NCBI RefSeq assembly: GCF_018614195.1 | Contig: NZ_JAGGOT010000029.1 | Location: forward strand, 1-64,000 | Reading direction: 5' to 3' | Length of the DNA: 64,000 bases | Origin: Streptomyces sp. ISL-43 | GTDB lineage: Bacteria > Actinomycetota > Actinomycetes > Streptomycetales > Streptomycetaceae | In this document: positions 53,184 to 61,054 of the stretch, in pieces | Layout of the letters: every line of letters starts with the position of its first letter | Position numbering within the stretch: position 1 is the first letter of the stretch | Translations under genes and position numbers: made by a program | Notes under the pieces: model-generated | The model's input: the letters and a program-made list of their open reading frames with translations, nothing else | The model's database searches: none | What the model was told of the DNA's origin: nothing

Positions 53184-54644
53184 TCACCCCGAGTTCCGCG
53201 CCGAACAGGGCGCGCCCGGGGAGGCGCTCACCATGCCGCCCGCCGCCAGTGCCTCCGGGTCCAGGCTCGGGCCGGTGGGCAGCAGCTTCAGCAGGCCCGC
53301 GGGCACGCCCACCGTGCGCGCGGCGGCGTAGCCGAGCCGCTTCGCGGCGTCCGCGGACGGCAGCGGGTACTTCACCCCGCTGTCCGTCACCAGGTAGGCG
53401 GTGCCGCCCGTGCCGGCCCCGGACAGGGCAGTGACGAGCGCTCCGCCACCGGGCCTGACCATGATCCGGTCGGCGTCCGCGCAGGTCGGGACGACCCCCG
53501 GCTGGACCGCCGGCGGGGCTCCCGCGACGGCCGCGGTGTCCGCCAGCGTCACCAGGGTCGCCGGCCCGGCGGCACCCGGCCGCAGCCCCGCGCACACGCT
53601 CTGGTGCCGGGCCGGGGTGAGGAGCCGGGGAGGTTCGGCCGGCAGGACCGTACCCGCACCGGGGCTCGTGGGCGCGGCGGCGACCGGATGGGCGGCGAGG
53701 TCCGCGGCTCCCACGGGGGTGGCGATCGCCGGAGCGCCCGCGTAGGCCTCCCGCTGGGTGCGCGGATCGCCGCGCAGCAGCTCGAACTCCGTCCGGGTGA
53801 GCGCCCTGAGGCCCGCCTGCGCCAGTACGTAGTACTCGCCGCCGGGCCCGGTGAACAACTGCCCCGTCGTCGTCGGGTGCCCGGCGAGTACGGGTCCGGT
53901 GCCGCCGCGCCCGGGCACGTCCGCCGCCGCCAGATCGGGCCCGGCCGGCAGGGTGTTGAGGAAGGCCGCGGCGACGGTGAACGGCGTGGCGGCGCCGTAG
54001 CCGAGCGCGGAGAGCGCCCCGTTGCGGGTGTCCAGCCGGAGCCGCTGCCCCTGCCACAGCAGGTAGCGCTCACCGTCGGGTGTGGCGACCAGTACTCCCT
54101 GGCCGTCCGTCAACGGGGTGCCCTGGGAGGCCATCGCGACGGCGAGCGCGATCTGGGGCGCGGCCGGTCCGGACGCCGGCTGCGGCAGACCGCAGGCGAG
54201 CCAGCCCTCCACCGACAGCTCGCCGGCGGCCGGCAGACCCTCCGGGGCGCCCACGATGCCCACCGGGGCGCCGCGCGGGGCGCCCTTCAACGACTTCTCG
54301 CTCACCTCGGCGAACTGCATCTTCTCGCCGGCCAGGAGCCTCGCGCTCGTCTGGTTGAGCACCGGATGCAGCTCACCGCCGAGGAACAGGTACCGTGCGC
54401 CCGTCTTCTTGACCACGACCAGGGTCCCGGGCTTGCGCCAGCCGGTCGAGCCGCCGGGTGAGATCACCCCGTACAGGCCCACGACCACGGCGATGGCGAT
54501 GCCGATGTACAGACCCCTGCGGATGCCCTGGTTGGTACGGCCGGTCGGCGTGTCCGGTGCGTCGGGCTCGGCCCGCAGCATGCCGGCCCCGAGGCGCCCC
54601 ATGACGAACAGGTGCGCCTGGACCTGGTCGCGCCTGGATTGCAT
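53184..54644 (-). CDS. eccB: Type VII secretion protein EccB
   Basis: A 486-residue single-pass membrane protein. The hallmark N-terminus MQSRRDQVQAHLFVMGRL is cytoplasmic; GLYIGIAIAVVVGLYGVI is the TM helix; then the extracytoplasmic domain with SGWRKPGTLVVVKKTGARYL and repeated R1-R4 modules, as in EccB. AGAAGGAG lies 5 bases before ATG 54644. EccB belongs to the core membrane complex with EccC and EccD. The next gene upstream, eccD, ends 49 bases away. Confidence 0.95.
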   Translation of the reverse strand: MQSRRDQVQAHLFVMGRLGAGMLRAEPDAPDTPTGRTNQGIRRGLYIGIAIAVVVGLYGVISPGGSTGWRKPGTLVVVKKTGARYLFLGGELHPVLNQTSARLLAGEKMQFAEVSEKSLKGAPRGAPVGIVGAPEGLPAAGELSVEGWLACGLPQPASGPAAPQIALAVAMASQGTPLTDGQGVLVATPDGERYLLWQGQRLRLDTRNGALSALGYGAATPFTVAAAFLNTLPAGPDLAAADVPGRGGTGPVLAGHPTTTGQLFTGPGGEYYVLAQAGLRALTRTEFELLRGDPRTQREAYAGAPAIATPVGAADLAAHPVAAAPTSPGAGTVLPAEPPRLLTPARHQSVCAGLRPGAAGPATLVTLADTAAVAGAPPAVQPGVVPTCADADRIMVRPGGGALVTALSGAGTGGTAYLVTDSGVKYPLPSADAAKRLGYAAARTVGVPAGLLKLLPTGPSLDPEALAAGGMVSASPGAPCSARNSG

Positions 54645-54693
54645 CCCAACTCCTTCTGAAGAAGACCGTATTCGTCGTGCGGGCGGCGCCAGG

Positions 54694-56094
54694 TCAGCCG
54701 GCGGCCGAGCGGATCATCCGGAAGATTCCGGCGACGGTCAGCGCCAACGGCAGCAGGCTCAGCGCCGTCAGGCTGTGCGCGAGGTCGGCGATCCGCCCCC
54801 AGTACGGCAGCAGCCGGCGGCCCGGCACCGTCCACGACACGACGGCGAGCGCCCCGGCCACCGCCACCAGCGCGGAGAGCAGCAAGGGCCGCTCCCCGGG
54901 AGCGAGGCCCGCGGCGAAGCCGGCCGTCAGCAGCGCGAGACCGTAGACGCCGGGCAGCAGCAGCGCCATGCGCTGCGGCACGCTGCCGACCGTACGGGCG
55001 TGCAGCAGGAGCAGCGCGGACAGGGCCGCGGTCAGGGCGGCCGGCGCCCAGCCGCTCAGGCCCGCGACCAGGGTCAGGCATCCCGCGCACGCGGCACCGA
55101 CGACGACGTGGAAGGCGGTGAGGAAGCCGTCGGCCACAGCGCTGCGGGCCAGCACATCGGCGGCCGGGAACGGCTCGATGTTCTCCTGGAGCTCCTCGGC
55201 GTTGCGGGGGAGCGCGGGAAGCCGTAGCCCGGACATCCGGAACGAGAGGCTGGGTGCGAAGGCGCCGAACGCCACGACGACCACCGCCGCCAGGGCCGCG
55301 GTGTGGCCGAGCGGCAGCCCGGCCAGCGCGATGGTGCCGGCCGCCATGCCGAGCGCCGCGGTCACCGCGACCCCGAGGAACAGCGGGGCCGAGCAGCCCA
55401 CCGCCGCGAGCGCCAGTACGGCGCCGCCCGCGGCCGCGGAGCTCCCGGCCAGCAACCGCGCCGCCGTCGGATCGCCGCCGCCGGCGGCGGGCAGCAGGGC
55501 TCCGGCGAGAGCCAGGTACGGCACGGCCGCCGCTCCCAGCGCGGTTCCCGCCCCGGCGTCACCCACCGCACGCGAGGCGCTGCCCGCGCAGAGCAGCAGC
55601 AGTATCCCGATGGTGGCCGCCGCCGTGATCCGCAGTGGGTGCGGTCCGGGCAGGGCCAGCAGGGCGATTCCGCCGGCGAGCGAGAGGAGGGCGACAGCGA
55701 GCGCGAGGTGGTGGGTCAGCGCGGGCCGCCAGGAGTCGCCGCGGCCGCGCAGGCCGGTGGCGATCCCGTCCACGAGGTCGTCGAAGTGGACCAGCGGCAG
55801 CGTGTCGCGGCGGTGGCGCAGGTGGAGCTCCTCCCCGTCCCTGAGCCCGAGCGCCTCGGCGGAGAGCTCCTCGTCGAGCGGCTCGGCCCCCAGCCGCTGG
55901 AGCACCCAGCCGCCCGCCTCGACGGCCTCCTCGGCCAGTTCGTCGCCGGAGAAATCGACGACGGTCGGCAGCAGGTCGGCCAAGGGCACGTCGGAGGGCA
56001 CGGACAGCTCGACCACCTTCAGCGGTCCGCGAAACCTCAATCGGCAAAGCCCTGCCACCGCGCCACCGCTCACTGCCCGCCCGCCCTTCCCCAT
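54694..56094 (-). CDS. eccD: Type VII secretion integral membrane protein EccD
   Basis: A 466-residue protein: an N-terminal ubiquitin-like YukD domain (about 15-95, LCRLRFRGPLKVVELSVPSD, WVLQRLGAEPLDEELS) and about 11 TM helices from residue 125. This is the EccD layout that forms the channel-lining dimer of the T7SS core complex. ATG 56094 is given; GTG 56073 (VSGGAVAGL) is an equally plausible start because the ATG lacks a clear ribosome site. Confidence 0.95.
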   Translation of the reverse strand: MGKGGRAVSGGAVAGLCRLRFRGPLKVVELSVPSDVPLADLLPTVVDFSGDELAEEAVEAGGWVLQRLGAEPLDEELSAEALGLRDGEELHLRHRRDTLPLVHFDDLVDGIATGLRGRGDSWRPALTHHLALAVALLSLAGGIALLALPGPHPLRITAAATIGILLLLCAGSASRAVGDAGAGTALGAAAVPYLALAGALLPAAGGGDPTAARLLAGSSAAAGGAVLALAAVGCSAPLFLGVAVTAALGMAAGTIALAGLPLGHTAALAAVVVVAFGAFAPSLSFRMSGLRLPALPRNAEELQENIEPFPAADVLARSAVADGFLTAFHVVVGAACAGCLTLVAGLSGWAPAALTAALSALLLLHARTVGSVPQRMALLLPGVYGLALLTAGFAAGLAPGERPLLLSALVAVAGALAVVSWTVPGRRLLPYWGRIADLAHSLTALSLLPLALTVAGIFRMIRSAAG

Positions 56095-56230
56095 GGCACG
56101 TCCGCATGCCGGAATACCGTCATCGGCGAGAACGGCCGGGACGGGCCACCGGGTTCACCGGGCGTGCCGACCGGTCGGCCGCGGGTCGCCGGGGCGGGGC
56201 CGGCCCGTCTCCGTCCGCGGCCGCCCGGGG

Positions 56231-56764
56231 TCAGTCCTCCCCGCGCAAGGAGGCCACCAGCCACTGCACCCCGTCCTCGCCGTACCGGTCGAGCAGGAGC
56301 GCCACCCAGGACGCCACGTCCAGCCGCTCCGTGCTCGTCCACCGCCCGGCGGAGGGGTGCTCATCGACCACCAAGGCCTGGGCCAGCAGCCGCAGTTCGG
56401 CGAAACCCGCCGCGGACAGGGAGGACCGGGCCAGGAGGGCGGAGAGGCCGCCGCGGGCGGAGGCGAGGCCGAGCAGCGCGCGTACGGCCCCGGTCACTGC
56501 CGCCGCGTCGCCCGGGGGTACGTCGAGGCCGGTGCACTCGGAGGCATCCGCGGGGTCCCCGGAGTCCCCTGGGGCCCCATGGTTCCCGGGGTCCGTGGGG
56601 TCCGAGGGGTCCGTGGCGTCCGTGGGGTCCGTGGCGTCCGAGGGATCCGCGTGATCGGCGGCATCCGAAGGTCCGACGGAGTGCGTCGGCGCGGTCGCGG
56701 CCAGCCAGCCGCGCAGGGTCCGGCTGACCTCTTCGGTGTCCTTGTTCCCGCTCACCGGTTCCAC
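56231..56764 (-). CDS. 177-residue protein upstream of EccD, with Asp/Pro repeats
   Basis: GTG 56764 (VEPVSGNKDTEEVS) with GGGAGA 5 bases upstream is preferred. Residues 35-60 are a tandem DATDPTDATDPSDPTDP repeat, encoded by 9-bp DNA units; residues 80-177 are helical (VTGAVRALLGLASARGGLSALL, LDVASWVALLLDRYGEDGVQWL). No TM helix. I do not recognise a family. It begins the minus-strand T7SS run and is divergent from eccC. Confidence 0.65.
   Translation of the reverse strand: MEPVSGNKDTEEVSRTLRGWLAATAPTHSVGPSDAADHADPSDATDPTDATDPSDPTDPGNHGAPGDSGDPADASECTGLDVPPGDAAAVTGAVRALLGLASARGGLSALLARSSLSAAGFAELRLLAQALVVDEHPSAGRWTSTERLDVASWVALLLDRYGEDGVQWLVASLRGED
56588..56647. repeat. 9-bp tandem repeat in the 177-residue gene
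   Basis: About seven copies of GGGGTCCGT or close variants (GGCGTCCGT, GAGGGGTCC) code for the Asp-Pro/Thr/Ser run. Probably length-variable between strains. Confidence 0.75.
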
Positions 56765-57009
56765 CGGGCTCTCCCTGTCGTCTGGACGCGCATCCGCGCA
56801 CCTTACAGATCGTCCCGGCCGGTGGCCGGGCGCCGGCCGTATCCGCGGTCGCGGGCCGCCGAGCGCCGTCGGCGACTGCAACGTCCCCGTCGTGGGCAGC
56901 GGTTCACCGACGTGCGCCGGGGTGGCGGGGCCCCTGAACCGCGGCGCGTGCCCCGCACGTTCCCCGGAGGGACGGACCGCACGGCCGTCCGGAAGTGAGG
57001 AGCCTCCCG
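56765..57009. promoter_or_regulatory. Divergent promoter region of the T7SS locus
   Basis: A 245-base gap between the divergent eccD-side run and eccC, so it should carry promoters for both directions. It is G/C-rich with several short GGCCGG/CCGGCC self-complementary runs (56815-56840); I cannot assign promoter boxes with confidence. Confidence 0.4.
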
Positions 57010-60000
57010 TTGAGCGTGGTGCCAGTCAGCCGGCCGGCCCGGCGTCCCGGTCCCGAAATGCCGGAGGGCGAGCTCCAGCTGCAGGAGCCCCCCGTTCTGC
57101 CGGAGAGGCAGAGCAGCGCGTCGAACATGATCACCATGGTGCCGATGGCCCTCAGCTCGCTGTCCATGGTCTTCGTGTTCCTGCGCCCCAACGGCGGCAT
57201 CATGACGTACGTGGCGATGGGCACCATGGTGCTCTCCGCCGTCGGCATGCTCGTCACCCAGATCATCCGGGGCAACAGCGACCGCAAGGCGCAGCTGGTC
57301 GGAGAGCGGCGCGACTACCTGCGCTACCTCGGCCAGATGCGCCGCCAGGTCCGCAAGGACATCGGCAAACAGCAGGAAGCCCTCGCCTGGCGCAATCCGG
57401 GACCGGAGGAGCTGTCCTCCCTCGTGCGGACCTCCCGGCTCTGGGAGCGCCGTTCCTCGCACCCCGACTTCAGCGACGTGCGCATCGCGGTCGGCGCGCA
57501 GCGGCTCGCCGTACGCCTCGCACCGCTCGCCACCAAACCGGTCGAGGACCTCGAACCGCTCGCCGCCCACGCGCTGCGCCGCTTCATCCACGCGTACGGC
57601 ACTGTCGACGGCCAGCCCATCGCCATCCACCTGCGCGGTTTCGCGCAGGTGATGCTGCGCTGCGAGGATCCCGAGGGCGAGGAGCGCGCCCGTTCGCTGG
57701 TCCGCTCCGTGCTGGCCCAACTGGCGGCCCTGCACGCCCCCGACGAACTGCGGATCGCCGTGGTCACCGCCCCCGACCGCCGAGCGCACTGGGACTGGAC
57801 CAAGTGGCTCCCGCACGCCCTGCATCCCGTCGAGACCGACGGCGCCGGTCCCGTACGACTGGTCGCGGCCACCATCGGTGAGGTCGAGCAACTGCTCGGA
57901 GAGGAGTTCGCGGCCCGGCCGCCCTACGAGCCCGACGCGACCCCCAGCCGCGACGAGCCGTACACGGTCATCGTGCTCGACGGCGCCCAGGTGGCCGGCC
58001 CGCACCGCGCGGTGCTCGCCGGATACCGCAACGCCACACTCATCGACCTCGCCGGCGCACTGGAGTGGAAGCACTCCCGGGTCACGCTGCGGCTGCGGAT
58101 CACCGACGGAAACCTGGAGATGGTCGGCGCGGACCGCAACCGCAAGGACGAGGTCACCGTCCTCGGACGCCCCGACACCATGCCTCCCGCCGCCGCACGC
58201 CGACTCGCGACGCTCCTGGCCCCCTACCGGCTGGGCGACTCCGTCGACGCCGGGGAACCGCTGGCCGCCGACTTCGACCTGACCTCGCTCCTCGGCATCC
58301 ACGACCTGCACACCTTCGACGTCCAGCAGCAGTGGGGACAGCGCAACCAGTCGAACAAACTGCGCGTCCCCCTCGGCGTCGGCGCCGACGGCACCCCCGT
58401 GGCCCTGGACATCAAGGAATCCGCCCAGGGCGGCATGGGACCGCACGGGATGCTCATCGGCGCGACGGGATCCGGGAAGTCCGAACTCCTGCGCACCCTG
58501 GTCCTCGCCCTGGCCCTCACCCACTCCTCGGAGATCCTCAACTTCGTTCTCGTCGACTTCAAGGGAGGTGCCACCTTCCTCGGCCTGGACAAGCTGCCCC
58601 ACACCTCGGCGGTCATCACGAACCTCGCCGACGAGGCGGCCCTCGTCGACCGCATGCGCGATGCCCTGCACGGCGAGATGATGCGCCGGCAGGAACTGCT
58701 GCGCGCGGCCGGCAACTACTCCTCGCTCCTGGAATATGAGACGGCGCGCGCCTCGGGCACCCCCCTCGACCCGATGCCCACCCTGTTCGTCGTGGTCGAC
58801 GAGTTCTCCGAACTCCTCTCCGCCCACCGGGACTTCATGGACCTGTTCGTGATGATCGGCCGACTCGGCCGCTCACTCGGCGTCCACCTGCTGCTCGCCT
58901 CGCAGCGCCTGGACGAGGGCCGCGTGCACGCCCTGGAGTCACACCTCTCCTACCGCATCGGCCTGCGCACCTTCTCCGCCATGGAGAGCCGGGGCGTGCT
59001 CGGTGTGCCCGACGCCTACCAACTGCCCTCTCAGCCCGGCAACGGCTTCCTGCGCAGCGACATCTCCACCCTGAGCCGCTTCAAGGCCGCGTACGTCTCG
59101 GGCGCGTACAAGCCGAAGCGACGCGCGGGACGGCTGGCGGCCCTCACCGGCCAAGTGGTCGAGCACAGCACCGAGTACGTCGCCCCGCCCGCGCTGCCCG
59201 AGGTCGAGGAACCCGCTCAGGAGGAGCCCGAGGAGGTCCGGGCGCTCCTCGACATCGCCACGGAGCGGCTCTACGACGCCGGACCGCCCGCCTACCAGGT
59301 GTGGCTGCCGCCGCTCGACGTACCGCCCACGCTCGACGAACTGCTCCCGCCACTGGCTCCCGACCCGCAGTACGGACTGACCGTGGAGAGCGGTTCCGTA
59401 CGCGGCACCCTGAAGGTGCCGGTCGGCGTGATCGACCGGCCCTTCCAGCAGATGCGCGACCTGCTCATGGTCGACCTGTCGGGCGCGGGCGGCCACATGG
59501 GCGTCGCGGGCGCCCCGCAGAGCGGCAAGTCGACCGTGATCCGGACCGTGATGGCCGCCCTGGCCCTCACCCACACGCCGGCCGAAGTGCAGTTCTACTG
59601 CCTGGACTTCGGTGGTGGCGCGCTCACCTCGCTGCGCGGGCTGCCCCACGTGGGCGGTGTCGCCGGACGGCACGATCCGGAGCGGGTGAACCGGACCGTC
59701 GCCGAGATCGACGGCATCATCGCGCGCCGCGAGAAGTACTTCGCGGAGGAGGCAGTCGACTCCATCGTCTCCTTCCGCCGCCGCAAGGCCGCCGGCGAGT
59801 TCGCCGACGACCCGTACGGCGACGTCTTCCTGGTGGTGGACGGCTGGAACACGCTGCGCCAGGAGTTCCCGGACCTGGTCCAGAAGCTCACCCTGATGTC
59901 GCAGCGCGGCCTCAACTACGGCATCCACCTGATCATCGGAACCACCCGATGGGGCGAGGTGACCAGCGGCCTGCGCGACCAGTTGCAGACGCGAATCGAA

Positions 60001-61017
60001 CTGCGGCTCGGCGACCCGATCGACTCGGTGGTCAACATGCGCGCAGCCGCCAAGGTCCCGCAGATCCCCGGCCGGGGCTTGACCGGAGACGAGATGCACT
60101 TCCTCGCCGCCCTGCCGCGGATGGACGGTCGCGGCACCTCCGGCGACCTGAGCGAGGGAGTGGCCGACCTCGCCGACGTGATCGCCGATCACTGGACGGG
60201 CGCCCGCGCTCCCGCGGTACGGATGCTTCCGCTGCTCCTCGACGCGGCCGAACTCCCGGCGCCGCGTGGTGCGTTGCAGATCCCGCTGGGTCTGGAGGAC
60301 CAGCAGATCCAGCCGCTCTGGCACGACTTCGACCATGATCCGCACCTGATCGTGGTCGGTGACAGCGAGTCCGGCAAGACGAACCTGCTGAAGCTGATCA
60401 CCACTCAGATCATGAGCGCCTACACCCCGGCCCAAGCCCGCATCATGCTCGTCGACTTCCGCCGCGAGCTCTACGAGACGGTGCCCGAGACCCATCGGCT
60501 CGGCTACGCGGTCGCCGCGGACGCGCTGCGGCAGATGGTCGACGGCGCCGCGAAGGCCATGGTCAACCGGGTGCCGTCGGCGGATATCCCACCGAGCCGG
60601 CTGCGCCTGCGGGACTGGTGGCAGGGGCCGGAACTGTTCATCGTCGTCGACGACTACGAGCTCATCGGCAGTTCGGGAACCCACCCCTTCGCGCCGGTCC
60701 TCGACTATCTCGCGCAGGGCACCGAGATCGGCCTGCACCTCATCGTCGCCCGCTCGGCCAACAACGCCGGACGCGGGCTGGTCGACCCGCTCATGCGCAA
60801 GCTCCAAGAGGTCAACACCCCCGCGCTGCTGCTGTCCTGCCCGCCGTCGGAGGGCATTCTCTTCGGCAACGTCAAGCCGAAGGTGCTTCCGGTCGGGCGC
60901 GGTCTGCACATCACCCGGCGCCGCACGGTCCAGGTCCAGACGGGGCTGTACGCGGCGGCCGTCGGAGCCGACGGGGCCGACGGGGACGGCGAGGGCGGTG
61001 GCGGCAGTGGCGAATGA
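57010..61017 (+). CDS. eccC: Type VII secretion protein EccC (FtsK/SpoIIIE-type, three ATPase domains)
   Basis: A 1335-residue motor. TTG 57010 (LSVVPVSRPARRPGPEMPEGE) is preferred because GAGGAG lies 7 bases upstream and it matches the usual EccC N-terminus; GTG 56995 would add five residues. Two TM helices lie at about 35-80. Three ATPase domains follow, with P-loops GATGSGKS (484), GAPQSGKS (834) and GDSESGKT (1117). Domain 1 has Walker B FVVVDEFSELL. EccCa and EccCb are fused in one chain. EccC recognises the WXG100 pair's C-terminal signal and powers export through the EccB/D core. It runs divergently from eccD. Confidence 0.96.
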   Translation: MSVVPVSRPARRPGPEMPEGELQLQEPPVLPERQSSASNMITMVPMALSSLSMVFVFLRPNGGIMTYVAMGTMVLSAVGMLVTQIIRGNSDRKAQLVGERRDYLRYLGQMRRQVRKDIGKQQEALAWRNPGPEELSSLVRTSRLWERRSSHPDFSDVRIAVGAQRLAVRLAPLATKPVEDLEPLAAHALRRFIHAYGTVDGQPIAIHLRGFAQVMLRCEDPEGEERARSLVRSVLAQLAALHAPDELRIAVVTAPDRRAHWDWTKWLPHALHPVETDGAGPVRLVAATIGEVEQLLGEEFAARPPYEPDATPSRDEPYTVIVLDGAQVAGPHRAVLAGYRNATLIDLAGALEWKHSRVTLRLRITDGNLEMVGADRNRKDEVTVLGRPDTMPPAAARRLATLLAPYRLGDSVDAGEPLAADFDLTSLLGIHDLHTFDVQQQWGQRNQSNKLRVPLGVGADGTPVALDIKESAQGGMGPHGMLIGATGSGKSELLRTLVLALALTHSSEILNFVLVDFKGGATFLGLDKLPHTSAVITNLADEAALVDRMRDALHGEMMRRQELLRAAGNYSSLLEYETARASGTPLDPMPTLFVVVDEFSELLSAHRDFMDLFVMIGRLGRSLGVHLLLASQRLDEGRVHALESHLSYRIGLRTFSAMESRGVLGVPDAYQLPSQPGNGFLRSDISTLSRFKAAYVSGAYKPKRRAGRLAALTGQVVEHSTEYVAPPALPEVEEPAQEEPEEVRALLDIATERLYDAGPPAYQVWLPPLDVPPTLDELLPPLAPDPQYGLTVESGSVRGTLKVPVGVIDRPFQQMRDLLMVDLSGAGGHMGVAGAPQSGKSTVIRTVMAALALTHTPAEVQFYCLDFGGGALTSLRGLPHVGGVAGRHDPERVNRTVAEIDGIIARREKYFAEEAVDSIVSFRRRKAAGEFADDPYGDVFLVVDGWNTLRQEFPDLVQKLTLMSQRGLNYGIHLIIGTTRWGEVTSGLRDQLQTRIELRLGDPIDSVVNMRAAAKVPQIPGRGLTGDEMHFLAALPRMDGRGTSGDLSEGVADLADVIADHWTGARAPAVRMLPLLLDAAELPAPRGALQIPLGLEDQQIQPLWHDFDHDPHLIVVGDSESGKTNLLKLITTQIMSAYTPAQARIMLVDFRRELYETVPETHRLGYAVAADALRQMVDGAAKAMVNRVPSADIPPSRLRLRDWWQGPELFIVVDDYELIGSSGTHPFAPVLDYLAQGTEIGLHLIVARSANNAGRGLVDPLMRKLQEVNTPALLLSCPPSEGILFGNVKPKVLPVGRGLHITRRRTVQVQTGLYAAAVGADGADGDGEGGGGSGE

Positions 61018-61054
61018 AGGCGGCGGGGACGAACAGGCGGAAGGGAACCAACCG